Below are positions 27,168-36,039 of a stretch of DNA of 64,000 nucleotides, one piece after another (positions within the stretch are counted from its first letter, which is position 1; each line of letters starts with the position of its first letter). Source of the DNA: Paludibacter jiangxiensis. GTDB lineage: Bacteria; Bacteroidota; Bacteroidia; Bacteroidales; Paludibacteraceae. The DNA lies in NCBI GenBank assembly GCA_945897785.1, contig CAMDGD010000001.1, forward strand, positions 1-64,000, in the 5' to 3' direction. The position numbers and the translations under genes were made by a program. The notes beneath the pieces were generated by a model. It did not search any database, was not told the origin of the DNA, and worked only from the letters and a program-made list of their open reading frames with translations.

Positions 27168-29183
27168 ATGAAAAGAACAACATCAACCCCAAGAAAAAAT
27201 GCTCAACAATATGGCGTTGAGAAAGCTAAAAATGAAATAAACAACCAATTTATTTGGCAAAATAATTTTAGCACTAAAACATTATTCCTATTAGTAATCC
27301 TTTTATTGTCAACTAACATTGTGGCTGAATCAGAAAAAACCACCATTAAGGGTATTGTTACTGACTACACTACAAAACAAGCTATTGCTGGCGTCTTAGT
27401 AAAAATAAACGGAAAGCCAACAAGCACCAAAACCAACCAAAAAGGACAGTATCAAATTCAGGCAACTATTGGTGAGATAATAGTATTTATACATCCAAAC
27501 TACCAATCAGAAAAAATAACTATAAAAACAGTAACACTAAACATTCGCCTGAAAAAAAAGCCTGAGAAAATGCAAAATAATGCCGATTCAAAAAAAGAAA
27601 GCAAAACCCATTGTACGGAAAAATCAACGATGCTTCCATACGCAAAAGAGGTCATAGGGATACAAGAATCTGTAGAACATACAAATTATCAACCTATGCT
27701 TGTTGCAGACAAGTCATACTATCATAGAAAGCAGCCTGTGGTATATCCACAAAACACAAATACAGAATCGTATGCTTCCTTTAAAGAAAACCGTTTTATT
27801 GATGTAAAAACAGAAGCGCTTTCCACTTTTTCTTTAGATGTTGATGCAGCGTCGTACAGCAACATACGGCGAATGATAAACAACGGACAGTTGCCAGAAA
27901 AAAACAGTATTCGCGTAGAGGAAATGATTAACTATTTCTCATACAATTATGCGCAACCCTCAGGCAAAGATCCGGTACATATCAATACAGAAATACATGC
28001 TTGTCCATGGAATAAGAATCATTTACTTGCCCGTATTGGGGTAAAAGCAAAAGAAATCCCTACCGAAAAACTGCCTGCATCAAACTTCGTTTTTCTATTG
28101 GATGTGTCGGGTTCTATGAATAGTGCGAATAAGTTACCATTAGTAAAATCGGCTTTAAAACTATTGTGCAACAACCTCCGCTCAAAAGACAGGATAGCCA
28201 TAGTAGTTTACGCCGGAGCAGCCGGAGTTGTACTAGAATCGACACCGGGCGATGACATTCAAAAGATTACCGAAGCCTTTGAGAAATTACAAGCTGGAGG
28301 TTCTACAGCAGGGGGTGCCGGCATTGAATTAGCCTATAATATTGCGCAAAAAAATTACACCAAAGAAGGCAATAACCGAATCATTTTATGTACCGATGGC
28401 GATTTCAATGTTGGCATATCGTCAGACAAAGAATTGGAAACACTAATTGAGCAAAAAAGAAAGACAGGTGTTTTTTTAACAGTATTAGGCTTCGGCATGG
28501 GCAATTATAAAGACGATAAATTACAAACGATAGCGCAAAAAGGAAACGGAAATCATGCCTATATCGACAATATTCAAGAAGCCAATAAGGTATTGGTAAA
28601 CGAATTTGGCTCAACCATGTATGCTGTTGCTAAGGATGTAAAACTACAAGTGGAATTTAATCCGGCACTGGTTAACGGATATCGCTTGGTTGGCTACGAG
28701 AGTCGCTTATTAAACAAAGAAGACTTTAACGACGACTCCAAAGATGCCGCTGAACTGGGAGCAGGACACACAGTAACAGCCCTCTACGAAATTATACCCA
28801 CCGGCATAGAGAACAGATACGGTGGCGTAGATAATTTGCGTTACCAAACAACAGCAAAGCAAGTTGCTACAATAAAAGATATTGACTTTACTAATGAAGA
28901 AATAATGTTCGTTAAGCTACGGTACAAACCTATAGACAACAACAAAAGCATTAAAATGGAAGTTCCTGTATTGTACACCGCTAACAAGAGAGCAAGTGCT
29001 GACTTTAACTTCGCCGCTTCTGTTGCTATGTTTGCTCAAATTTTAAAAGACTCCGATTTTAAAGGAGAAGCAACATATAAAACCGTATTAGATTTAGCCG
29101 AAAAAGGTATCTACAATGACAAAAGAGGATACCGCAGCGAATTTATACGGTTGGTGGAAGCCGTGGAGCAAATGGAAAAATAA
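27168..29183 (+). CDS. YfbK-type VWA-domain protein with CarboxypepD_reg-like N-terminus
   Basis: A 671-residue protein. A membrane helix or signal anchor (about 36-53) follows a 35-residue polar head; then comes a carboxypeptidase-regulatory-like beta sandwich (about 58-130), a linker, a YfbK/DUF3520-type N-terminal region (about 205-290, FSLDVDAASYSNIRRMINNGQLP), a VWA domain with intact MIDAS DVSGSMNS near residue 311, and the C-terminal DUF3520 region (about 500-670). The protein is probably periplasmic or outer-membrane bound and acts in protein-protein contacts with a divalent metal. It is divergent from the sigma/anti-sigma pair. Function is unknown. Confidence 0.85.
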   Translation: MKRTTSTPRKNAQQYGVEKAKNEINNQFIWQNNFSTKTLFLLVILLLSTNIVAESEKTTIKGIVTDYTTKQAIAGVLVKINGKPTSTKTNQKGQYQIQATIGEIIVFIHPNYQSEKITIKTVTLNIRLKKKPEKMQNNADSKKESKTHCTEKSTMLPYAKEVIGIQESVEHTNYQPMLVADKSYYHRKQPVVYPQNTNTESYASFKENRFIDVKTEALSTFSLDVDAASYSNIRRMINNGQLPEKNSIRVEEMINYFSYNYAQPSGKDPVHINTEIHACPWNKNHLLARIGVKAKEIPTEKLPASNFVFLLDVSGSMNSANKLPLVKSALKLLCNNLRSKDRIAIVVYAGAAGVVLESTPGDDIQKITEAFEKLQAGGSTAGGAGIELAYNIAQKNYTKEGNNRIILCTDGDFNVGISSDKELETLIEQKRKTGVFLTVLGFGMGNYKDDKLQTIAQKGNGNHAYIDNIQEANKVLVNEFGSTMYAVAKDVKLQVEFNPALVNGYRLVGYESRLLNKEDFNDDSKDAAELGAGHTVTALYEIIPTGIENRYGGVDNLRYQTTAKQVATIKDIDFTNEEIMFVKLRYKPIDNNKSIKMEVPVLYTANKRASADFNFAASVAMFAQILKDSDFKGEATYKTVLDLAEKGIYNDKRGYRSEFIRLVEAVEQMEK

Positions 29184-29280
29184 CTTAAACATCAAGCAAA
29201 TACGAAGTTCCTATATAATAGCAATAGGTTCCTTTTATAAAATAGCAAACTAAAAGCTATATGATTTCAAAATAGAAGAT

Positions 29281-29316
29281 AAAAAAGGCGATAACCATAA
29301 TAGTTATCCCTTTTTT
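29281..29316. terminator. Bidirectional terminator between the VWA gene and phoH
   Basis: A stem of AAAAAAGG-GATAAC (one bulged C) with GTTATC-CCTTTTTT and a 7-nt loop lies between the two convergent genes. Confidence 0.85.
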
Positions 29317-29330
29317 ATTCTACAATCTGT

Positions 29331-30653
29331 CTATAAAAGATTACTGGCTAACTCAGACAAATAGCTTCGTTCACCTTTTATTAAATTGATATGGGCAAAG
29401 ATATCCTGCCCTTTCATCCGATCTATCATATACACCAAGCCGTTTGATTGATGATCAAGGTAGGGAGAATCAATTTGCTGAATATCACCGGTAAACACAA
29501 CTTTTGTTCCTTCTCCAGCACGGGTAATTATTGTTTTAACTTCATGTGGCGTTAGGTTCTGTGCTTCATCAACAATAAAAAAGGTATCACTCAAGCTTCT
29601 TCCCCTAATATAAGCTAAGGCTTCTATTACCAACTGCTGATTTTTTTGCATCTCTTCCATAATGCGCACCTCTTTTCCTTGATACGACAAATTGTGTTTT
29701 ATTACATTAAGGTTATCAAACAATGGTTGCATATATGGAGTTACCTTTTCCTTGGCATCACCGGGTAAAAAACCTAAATCTTTATTTCCCAAAGCAACTA
29801 TCGGTCTGGAAAGCAACACTTGTTTATACACTTCATGCTTTTGCAAAGCTGCGGCTAATGCCAACAGTGTTTTTCCTGTACCCGAACGACCGGTTAACGC
29901 TACCAATTTTACATCGTCATCCAATAATACATTGATTGCAAAAGCTTGTTCTGCATTACGCGGCTCAATTCCAAATATCCGTTCTTTTTCTAAGCGTTTT
30001 ACCTTTCCTTCAAAGGGATTGTATCTACACATTACGCTGGCGCGATTGCTTTTTAATACGAAACACTCATTGGGTTCAACATCCGACTTAAAATTGAACT
30101 GATCCAAAGGAATTCCTTCTTGTGATCCATATAAAGTATCTATTATCGTGGGGTCTATTGAATCAAAAGTGGCAAATTCTTTATCGAAGATATCCATATT
30201 GGTGACTTTATCCGATATATAATCTTCGGTTAAAACGCCTAAGGATTTTGCTTTCATACGCAGATTGATATCCTTAGTAACCAGTATAGTTTTGTTTTTC
30301 GATGTGTTTTTTAACGAAAAAGCTGTAGCTAATATTCGGTGATCGGGAATTTTTTCGGCAAAGGATTTTGCAATCTCCTCCGGATAATCTTCTCCGGTAA
30401 CTACAAAAATACGACCTCTGGACGGGCCCAACTCTGCTCCTTTAGAGAAAAGCTCATTATCGGCAATTAAATCTATTTCACGCGCAAATTCTCGTGCATT
30501 AAAATTTATTTGATCATTTCCCTTTTTAAACTTATCCAATTCTTCTAAAACAACTATTGGAATATAAATGTCGTTTTCTTCAAAATTGTAAATACATTTG
30601 TGGTCGTGTAAAATGACATTGGTGTCTAATACAAAATTTTTCTTTGCTCCCAT
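29331..30653 (-). CDS. phoH: PIN-PhoH fusion ATPase/ribonuclease (PhoH2-like)
   Basis: About 440 residues. The N-terminal PIN nuclease domain (1-150) keeps the acidic metal-binding positions (Asp10 in LDTN, Asp104, Asp128 in TKD). The C-terminal PhoH ATPase (about 230-440) has Walker A GRSGTGKT (255-262) and Walker B FFIVDEAQN. PhoH2 proteins are RNA helicase/RNases; the Bacteroidota form is uncharacterised. The start at 30653 (MGAKKNF) leaves the PIN domain at the N-terminus, as in homologues. It is divergent from folC. Confidence 0.93.
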   Translation of the reverse strand: MGAKKNFVLDTNVILHDHKCIYNFEENDIYIPIVVLEELDKFKKGNDQINFNAREFAREIDLIADNELFSKGAELGPSRGRIFVVTGEDYPEEIAKSFAEKIPDHRILATAFSLKNTSKNKTILVTKDINLRMKAKSLGVLTEDYISDKVTNMDIFDKEFATFDSIDPTIIDTLYGSQEGIPLDQFNFKSDVEPNECFVLKSNRASVMCRYNPFEGKVKRLEKERIFGIEPRNAEQAFAINVLLDDDVKLVALTGRSGTGKTLLALAAALQKHEVYKQVLLSRPIVALGNKDLGFLPGDAKEKVTPYMQPLFDNLNVIKHNLSYQGKEVRIMEEMQKNQQLVIEALAYIRGRSLSDTFFIVDEAQNLTPHEVKTIITRAGEGTKVVFTGDIQQIDSPYLDHQSNGLVYMIDRMKGQDIFAHINLIKGERSYLSELASNLL

Positions 30654-30807
30654 ACAATTATTTTTTAAGGTCAACAATCTCAAACTATCAGGCTCTTGTA
30701 AAATATTCTTTCATCAAAGCTTTGTAAAAGTAAAAATATTTCTCAGAGATTATTAACAAGACATTGATAACTTATCAACAATCGCAGGTGTTTAACAATA
30801 CTTATTT

Positions 30808-32079
30808 ATGAATTATCAAAATACAATAAAATACCTTTACAGTCAACTCCCCATGTTTCAGCACAATGGAAAGACTGCTTATAAAGAAGGGCTCGACAAT
30901 GCTTTAGCTCTCGACAAAGCCTTAGGTCACCCTCACCAAACTTTTAATAGCATACATATTGCTGGCACAAACGGAAAGGGCTCTGTATCAAATTTTTTAG
31001 CTTCTATCTTACAACACGCTGGATATAACGTCGGACTTTACACCTCGCCTCATCTTAAGGATTTTAGAGAACGAATACGATTAAACGGAAAAATGATTCC
31101 AAAAAAAGATGTATGTGCCTTTGTAGAAAAAATAAAACCGCTAATAAACAAATTGAATCCTTCTTTTTTTGAACTAACAACGAGCATGGCCTTTAACTAT
31201 TTTGCCGAAAAAAAAGTAGATATTGCAATCATTGAAGTTGGGTTAGGTGGCCGTTTAGATAGCACCAATATCATCAAACCAGTATTGAGTGTTATTACGA
31301 ACATTAGTTTTGACCACATGCAATTTCTCGGAAACACCTTAACTGCTATTGCTACAGAAAAAGCCGGTATAATAAAAGCAAATACCGCTGTTGTTATAGG
31401 TGAAAGCAAACCCGAGACCAAAGCTGTTTTTAGCAATAAGGCCAAGGAAATGCACGCACCCATCTTTTTTTCAGAAGAACTTATACAAGTAACAGCAAAG
31501 AAACAAGGGCTGAAACAACAAGTATTCGACAGCAACTACCTAAAAAATATCACCGTTGGATTGGGTGGCTGGTATCAACAAAAAAATATTGCCACAGTTT
31601 TAACAGCCATTATTCAACTTCAAAATGAAGGAATAAAAGTTAATACTGAAGCAATATATGCGGGCTTTAAAACAGTAAGAAAAACAACCGGACTGCAAGG
31701 TCGTTGGCAAGTATTGCAAAAAGAACCAACCATACTATGTGACACCGGACACAACCAAGATGCCATTGAATATATTCTCAACCAACTAGAAACCTACCGC
31801 TTCGAAAAATTAAGACTGGTAATAGGTATGGTTAACGATAAAGATATTGATAAAATACTATCGTTACTTCCTAAAAATGCTCAGTATTATTTCTGTAAAG
31901 CACAAATACCAAGGGCACTGAATGAACAGGAACTGCTGCTCAAAGCAAAGAAATACGGACTCACAGGAAATAGTTATCCAACGGTTGCAATGGCCATAAT
32001 CGAAGCTAAAAAAGACGCTACACCTAAAGACTTAATTTTTATTGGGGGAAGTACCTTTGTTGTTGCCGAGGCAATATAG
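30808..32079 (+). CDS. folC: Bifunctional folylpolyglutamate synthase/dihydrofolate synthase
   Basis: A 423-residue Mur-ligase-type enzyme that adds glutamate to folates. It has the P-loop GTNGKGS (53-59), the family motif LYTSPHLKDFRERI, EVGLGGRLDSTN with the conserved Asp, FDH for Mg2+, and the C-terminal DTGHNQDA. Length is normal. It stands alone, divergent from phoH. Confidence 0.95.
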   Translation: MNYQNTIKYLYSQLPMFQHNGKTAYKEGLDNALALDKALGHPHQTFNSIHIAGTNGKGSVSNFLASILQHAGYNVGLYTSPHLKDFRERIRLNGKMIPKKDVCAFVEKIKPLINKLNPSFFELTTSMAFNYFAEKKVDIAIIEVGLGGRLDSTNIIKPVLSVITNISFDHMQFLGNTLTAIATEKAGIIKANTAVVIGESKPETKAVFSNKAKEMHAPIFFSEELIQVTAKKQGLKQQVFDSNYLKNITVGLGGWYQQKNIATVLTAIIQLQNEGIKVNTEAIYAGFKTVRKTTGLQGRWQVLQKEPTILCDTGHNQDAIEYILNQLETYRFEKLRLVIGMVNDKDIDKILSLLPKNAQYYFCKAQIPRALNEQELLLKAKKYGLTGNSYPTVAMAIIEAKKDATPKDLIFIGGSTFVVAEAI

Positions 32080-32296
32080 CATCATTATACTTAACGGCAC
32101 ACTTTTTAGCTGTTTTTCAAACTGAAAATTTATTAAAATATTGACTAAAAAGGTTAGCTTTTCTACATTATTTACTACATTTACTTTCGACTTAAACACT
32201 ATTTCAATATTATAATCAATCCAAAGCAAACCTTTCTTAGCCAACAGCATGATTATTAAACAGTTCAATATAACATGAAAAATCAATTAAAAACAA

Positions 32297-32962
32297 ATGA
32301 AAATACACTACACCTTGCTATTTTTACTTTTATTTTTAACTGGCATATATGCACAGTCGGACGAAGCAATTATTGACACACTAACAAATACAACAAGCCA
32401 TATTGAGCCTAGTAGCTCTATCATTGATACAATTACAACAAAAGAACATCCCCAACTTTTACCTGAACATTACTTGCTTACCCAACAAATGCTGTGGGGA
32501 AAATATGGTTTGATAAGAGCCCTACCTAGTTTAGAAGTAACTGAAAAAAACCGCATTCGAGAAATTAAATGGCGAAGATATATGCTAAGCGGACATAAGA
32601 TATTGGGTTATGCTTCTATTCTAGGTATGATTGGACAAGCCTATACCGGAGTGCTATTATATAAGGGAGAAAGATCCTATAAAGATTTACATGAAAAGTT
32701 TGCTGCCTTTACAAATATAACCTACTTTACGTCCGGCGGTTTAATGCTTTTTGCTCCACCATGGAGATCTGACAGAGCGCCTGGATACAGCAATACCAAA
32801 ACACATAAATACCTTTCTATAGTTCACTTGAGCTGCATGATAACGAGTAATATCTTGGCAGATGTAGCCGAAGACCCAGGCTTTGGTCGAGATATGCACA
32901 GAACTACAGCATTTTTAGCCTTTGGCTCATTTTTTATTTCCTCAGTAGTTATAAACTTCTAA
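32297..32962 (+). CDS. Secreted-start four-helix membrane protein, cytochrome b561-like
   Basis: A 221-residue protein. It begins with a signal peptide (cleavage near IYAQ, residue 20), then a 75-residue periplasmic segment and four membrane helices at about 102-122, 136-154, 171-190 and 203-221. Histidines sit at helix edges (His100, His132, His170, His177, His201) as would suit heme b ligation. This resembles the cytochrome b561/ferric-reductase-like core, although I cannot place it in a named family. Next to it are a small membrane ORF and a desulfoferrodoxin-like secreted protein, which suggests an envelope redox function. Confidence 0.6.
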   Translation: MKIHYTLLFLLLFLTGIYAQSDEAIIDTLTNTTSHIEPSSSIIDTITTKEHPQLLPEHYLLTQQMLWGKYGLIRALPSLEVTEKNRIREIKWRRYMLSGHKILGYASILGMIGQAYTGVLLYKGERSYKDLHEKFAAFTNITYFTSGGLMLFAPPWRSDRAPGYSNTKTHKYLSIVHLSCMITSNILADVAEDPGFGRDMHRTTAFLAFGSFFISSVVINF

Positions 32963-33019
32963 GAAAATACAACGTCTGAAGTAACTGAAAGCTAACTCTG
33001 CAGTCTCTAATAAATTAGT

Positions 33020-33196
33020 TTGTATTTGGGCATTACTGGTTTTATCTTGTTAATCTTTTCTGGTTTGATAAGTTTACGATATTTTATACTCAAACCTAAA
33101 TACAGGGTTAACAAATGGCTTGGCATTACAGGTAGCAATGCAATGACTATATATTACTTGTTTATGTTGTTTTATAAGTTCATTTTAGCTCATTAA
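33020..33196 (+). CDS. Small membrane protein with TTG start (58 residues)
   Basis: An open frame of 58 residues runs from TTG 33020 to TAA 33194-33196. It encodes two hydrophobic helices (GITGFILLIFSGLISL and MTIYYLFMLFYKFILA) separated by a basic loop (RYFILKPKYRVNKW). The helix-loop-helix pattern looks like a real small membrane protein, and it fills the gap between the b561-like and desulfoferrodoxin-like genes. No ATG start precedes it, so it may start at TTG or be the remains of a longer gene. Confidence 0.4.
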   Translation: MYLGITGFILLIFSGLISLRYFILKPKYRVNKWLGITGSNAMTIYYLFMLFYKFILAH

Positions 33197-33220
33197 TATT
33201 AATCATATAACTCTTTACAC

Positions 33221-33562
33221 ATGAAAACAAAATTAGGTATAACTGCTCTAATGGTACTTATACCATTATATATCTTTGCTGACCCAGCTAAAAAAGTAAC
33301 TCTTTCGTTTAATAAAGAAACAAAAGAGCTATCAATGGTAATTCTTCATCCAGTAGCAAACCCAAAAACACACTTTATTGACAAAATCTCAATACTTGTT
33401 GATGGGGAAGAAGTGAAAGTTATCAAGCCAACAAAACAATCAAGTTTAAAAGCTGAAGATGTAAAAGTAATAATCCCTGTTATTAAAATAGGGAGCAAAG
33501 TGGAAGTAAAAACACATTGCAACGAGATGGGAAATAAATCGGGTAAGCTTACCGTAAACTAA
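33221..33562 (+). CDS. Secreted desulfoferrodoxin/SoxZ-like beta-sandwich protein
   Basis: A 113-residue protein with a signal peptide (1-20, IFA/DPAK) followed by an all-beta domain. The pattern LHPVANPKTHFIDKISILVDGEEV...VKTHCNEMG resembles the iron-site frame of superoxide reductase (HP...H...I, then C near the end) and the SoxZ-like fold. His43, His51, His99 and Cys100 could bind metal, but the full four-His/one-Cys set of desulfoferrodoxin is not complete. It is probably an electron-transfer or metal-binding partner of the upstream membrane proteins, which is inference. Confidence 0.55.
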   Translation: MKTKLGITALMVLIPLYIFADPAKKVTLSFNKETKELSMVILHPVANPKTHFIDKISILVDGEEVKVIKPTKQSSLKAEDVKVIIPVIKIGSKVEVKTHCNEMGNKSGKLTVN

Positions 33563-33572
33563 AATATCCTTT

Positions 33573-33603
33573 TTAACGTGTTGACTTTGAGTCATCACGT
33601 TAA
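33573..33603. repeat. Near-perfect 31-nt palindrome after the desulfoferrodoxin-like gene
   Basis: TTAACGTG-T-TGACT / TTG loop / AGTCA-T-CACGTTAA: 14-nt arms with one T-T mismatch and a 3-nt loop, between convergent genes. It lacks a T-run on either side, so it is not a classic intrinsic terminator. It may still fold as a terminator-like hairpin or bind a protein. Confidence 0.6.
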
Positions 33604-33680
33604 TAGGGACATACAGTATTCTAAAATAATATCTATTCCTTTGCGACACAAACAGTGTCCAGTAGAAACAGAAAAGTCAC

Positions 33681-35840
33681 CTACTCACTATCTTTATTTT
33701 GAGCAGCATAGGCTTTTAATAGTTTGTCTTGAACATCCATCGGCACCAATTCGTAACCAGCAAATTTCATGGTAAACGAAGATCTCCCTCCGGTTAACGA
33801 ACTCAAGGTAGTCGAATAACTCGACAATTCTTTTAAGGGTACTTTCGCAGATAAAGTTTCATGTCCTCTATCACTATTCATTCCTAAAATCACAGCTCTG
33901 CGACCTTGCAAATCACTCATTACATCTCCCATCCTTTCCAATGGCACATGCACCTCAACATCATAAATTGGCTCTAATAACTTTGGTGCAGCTTCTTTAA
34001 ACGCCTGACTAAAAGCATTTCTTCCGGCTAATTTAAAGGAAATTTCGTTCGAATCTACTGGATGCATTTTCCCATCATAAATAATCACACGAACATCACG
34101 TGCATAAGAACCGGTTAATGGGCCTTCTTCCATCTTTTCCATAATTCCCTTTAAAATAGCCGGCAAAAATCTATTATCAATAGACCCACCTACAATACTA
34201 TTAATAAAAACGAGTTTTCCTCCCCAAGCTAACGGTATTTCTTGCTGGTCTTTGGCGTTAATTTTATACTCCTGCCCATTAAATTTATATAACGACGGCA
34301 ATGGCATTCCTTCCGTATAGGGTTCTATAATCATATGTACTTCAGCAAATTGACCTGCACCTCCCGATTGCTTCTTATGACGGTAATCTGCGCGGGCTTG
34401 CTTGGTAATAGTTTCTCTGTAAGGAATACGAGGCTCTTCATACTGAACCATTATTTTATCATTATTTTCAATTCGCCATTTTAAAGTGCGTAAATGAAAC
34501 TCTCCTTGTCCGTATACAATAGTCTGCTTCAACTCTTTAGAATATTCAATTATCCATGTTGGGTCTTCTTCATGCATACGAGTAAGCACCTCACTTAACT
34601 TCTCCTCGTCAGCCTCTGCTATAGCCTTAATTGCTCTTCGGTATTTATAGTTAGGATAATTAACTTCCTTAAACTGATAGGAAGCTCCTTTTCCATTTAA
34701 GGTATTACCGGTGCGCACATCCTTTAATTTTACGGTTGCACCAATATCACCTGCAACCAACTCACTTACTTTTATACGGGTTTGTCCGGCTACAACAAAC
34801 AACTGACTAATCCGTTCTTTACTACCTCTGTTTGCATTTTGTACATCATCTCCTTCTTTAATTCTACCTGACATGACCTTAAAATAAGAAACCTCACCAA
34901 TATGCGGCTCCACATTGGTTTTAAAAACAAAAACACTAGGCAAACCATTAATATCAACACAAACTTCCTTATCATCAACTGTTCTTGCTTTTGGCATTTC
35001 TGTAACAAATGGAACTACATTTCCGAGAAACTCTAGTAAACGACTAATTCCTATATGCTTTAATGCTGCAATACACACTACCGGAAAAATATCTCGGTTT
35101 GCCAAGCCTTTACGAATACCTGCGCGCATTTCATCTTCACTCAAGGTTCCAGCCTCAAAAAACTTTTCCATCAAACTTTCGTCATTTTCTGCTGCTGCTT
35201 CTATCAATGCTCCATGTAATGCCTTCGCATTTTCAATTTCTGCCTCAGGTATTGCTGTAACTTCAGGAGCACTTTTCTCTGTATTCCAAGTATAAAGCTT
35301 CATGGTTAACACATCAACAACAGCATTAAATGAAGGTCCAACTTCAATAGGGTATTGAACTGGTATAATTTTTTTGCCAAATCTTTCTTTAAGTTGATCA
35401 ATAATCATAGCGTAATTTGCTTTTTCCTGATCTAACTTATTAATTATAAACATAGCCGGCTTTTTAAATTTTTCGGCATTTTTAAACTGATTTTGTGTAC
35501 CAACCTCTACTCCGTACTGGGCATTTACACATATTGCAGCCATATCTGTTACTTGCAAAGAAGAAATTATGCTTCCTACAAAATCATCAGCTCCTGGACA
35601 ATCAATTATATTTAATTTTTTTTTACAAGATTCTACATGTACAATGGTTGAAAAAACAGAATATCCGTACTCATGCTCTACCGGAAAGAAATCTGAAACA
35701 GTATTCTTTCCATCAATGGTACCTCTACGCTTTGTAATACCTCCCTCAAAAACAATCGACTCTATTATTGTTGACTTTCCTGAACCAGAACTCCCCAAAA
35801 GAGATATATTTTTAATCTCGTTAGTTTGATATATTTTCAT
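33681..35840 (-). CDS. EF-G-like translation factor with degenerate GTPase motifs (EF-G2-like)
   Basis: A 719-residue protein with the full EF-G domain order: GTPase (1-275), domain II (about 295-375), domains III-V (about 385-700). The G1 loop is GSSGSGKS (16-23) instead of AHIDAGKT, and switch I is not the usual RGITI. The G3 motif is DCPGADDF (80-87), with Ala84 where EF-G has its catalytic His; G4 NKLD (135-138) is intact. It is therefore unlikely to be the canonical FusA. It fits the Bacteroidota EF-G paralogue group, one member of which (Bacteroides EF-G2) is known to translocate without GTP hydrolysis. It is a lone gene beyond the rpoC terminator. Confidence 0.85.
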   Translation of the reverse strand: MKIYQTNEIKNISLLGSSGSGKSTIIESIVFEGGITKRRGTIDGKNTVSDFFPVEHEYGYSVFSTIVHVESCKKKLNIIDCPGADDFVGSIISSLQVTDMAAICVNAQYGVEVGTQNQFKNAEKFKKPAMFIINKLDQEKANYAMIIDQLKERFGKKIIPVQYPIEVGPSFNAVVDVLTMKLYTWNTEKSAPEVTAIPEAEIENAKALHGALIEAAAENDESLMEKFFEAGTLSEDEMRAGIRKGLANRDIFPVVCIAALKHIGISRLLEFLGNVVPFVTEMPKARTVDDKEVCVDINGLPSVFVFKTNVEPHIGEVSYFKVMSGRIKEGDDVQNANRGSKERISQLFVVAGQTRIKVSELVAGDIGATVKLKDVRTGNTLNGKGASYQFKEVNYPNYKYRRAIKAIAEADEEKLSEVLTRMHEEDPTWIIEYSKELKQTIVYGQGEFHLRTLKWRIENNDKIMVQYEEPRIPYRETITKQARADYRHKKQSGGAGQFAEVHMIIEPYTEGMPLPSLYKFNGQEYKINAKDQQEIPLAWGGKLVFINSIVGGSIDNRFLPAILKGIMEKMEEGPLTGSYARDVRVIIYDGKMHPVDSNEISFKLAGRNAFSQAFKEAAPKLLEPIYDVEVHVPLERMGDVMSDLQGRRAVILGMNSDRGHETLSAKVPLKELSSYSTTLSSLTGGRSSFTMKFAGYELVPMDVQDKLLKAYAAQNKDSE

Positions 35841-35980
35841 AATATATTAAGATTAAATGGTTTGTGTCTACGTAATAATTTTTTAATACGATTTTCGCAA
35901 TTTAGAAATTTGTTGGCAAATTCCTTAAACATTTATTAACTAATATCCATGTTTTTCAACACGTTTTTATACATAAAACT

Positions 35981-36018
35981 AAAAAAAAAACCGAAGAAAA
36001 ATTTCTTCGGTTTTTTTT
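35981..36018 (-). terminator. Terminator of the rpoBC operon
   Basis: A-tract, stem CCGAAGAA/TTCTTCGG with a tight AT loop, and T-tract, 22 bp past the rpoC stop. It is symmetrical enough to work in both directions. Confidence 0.88.
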
Positions 36019-36039
36019 AATTATTACTTAGGATAAACC

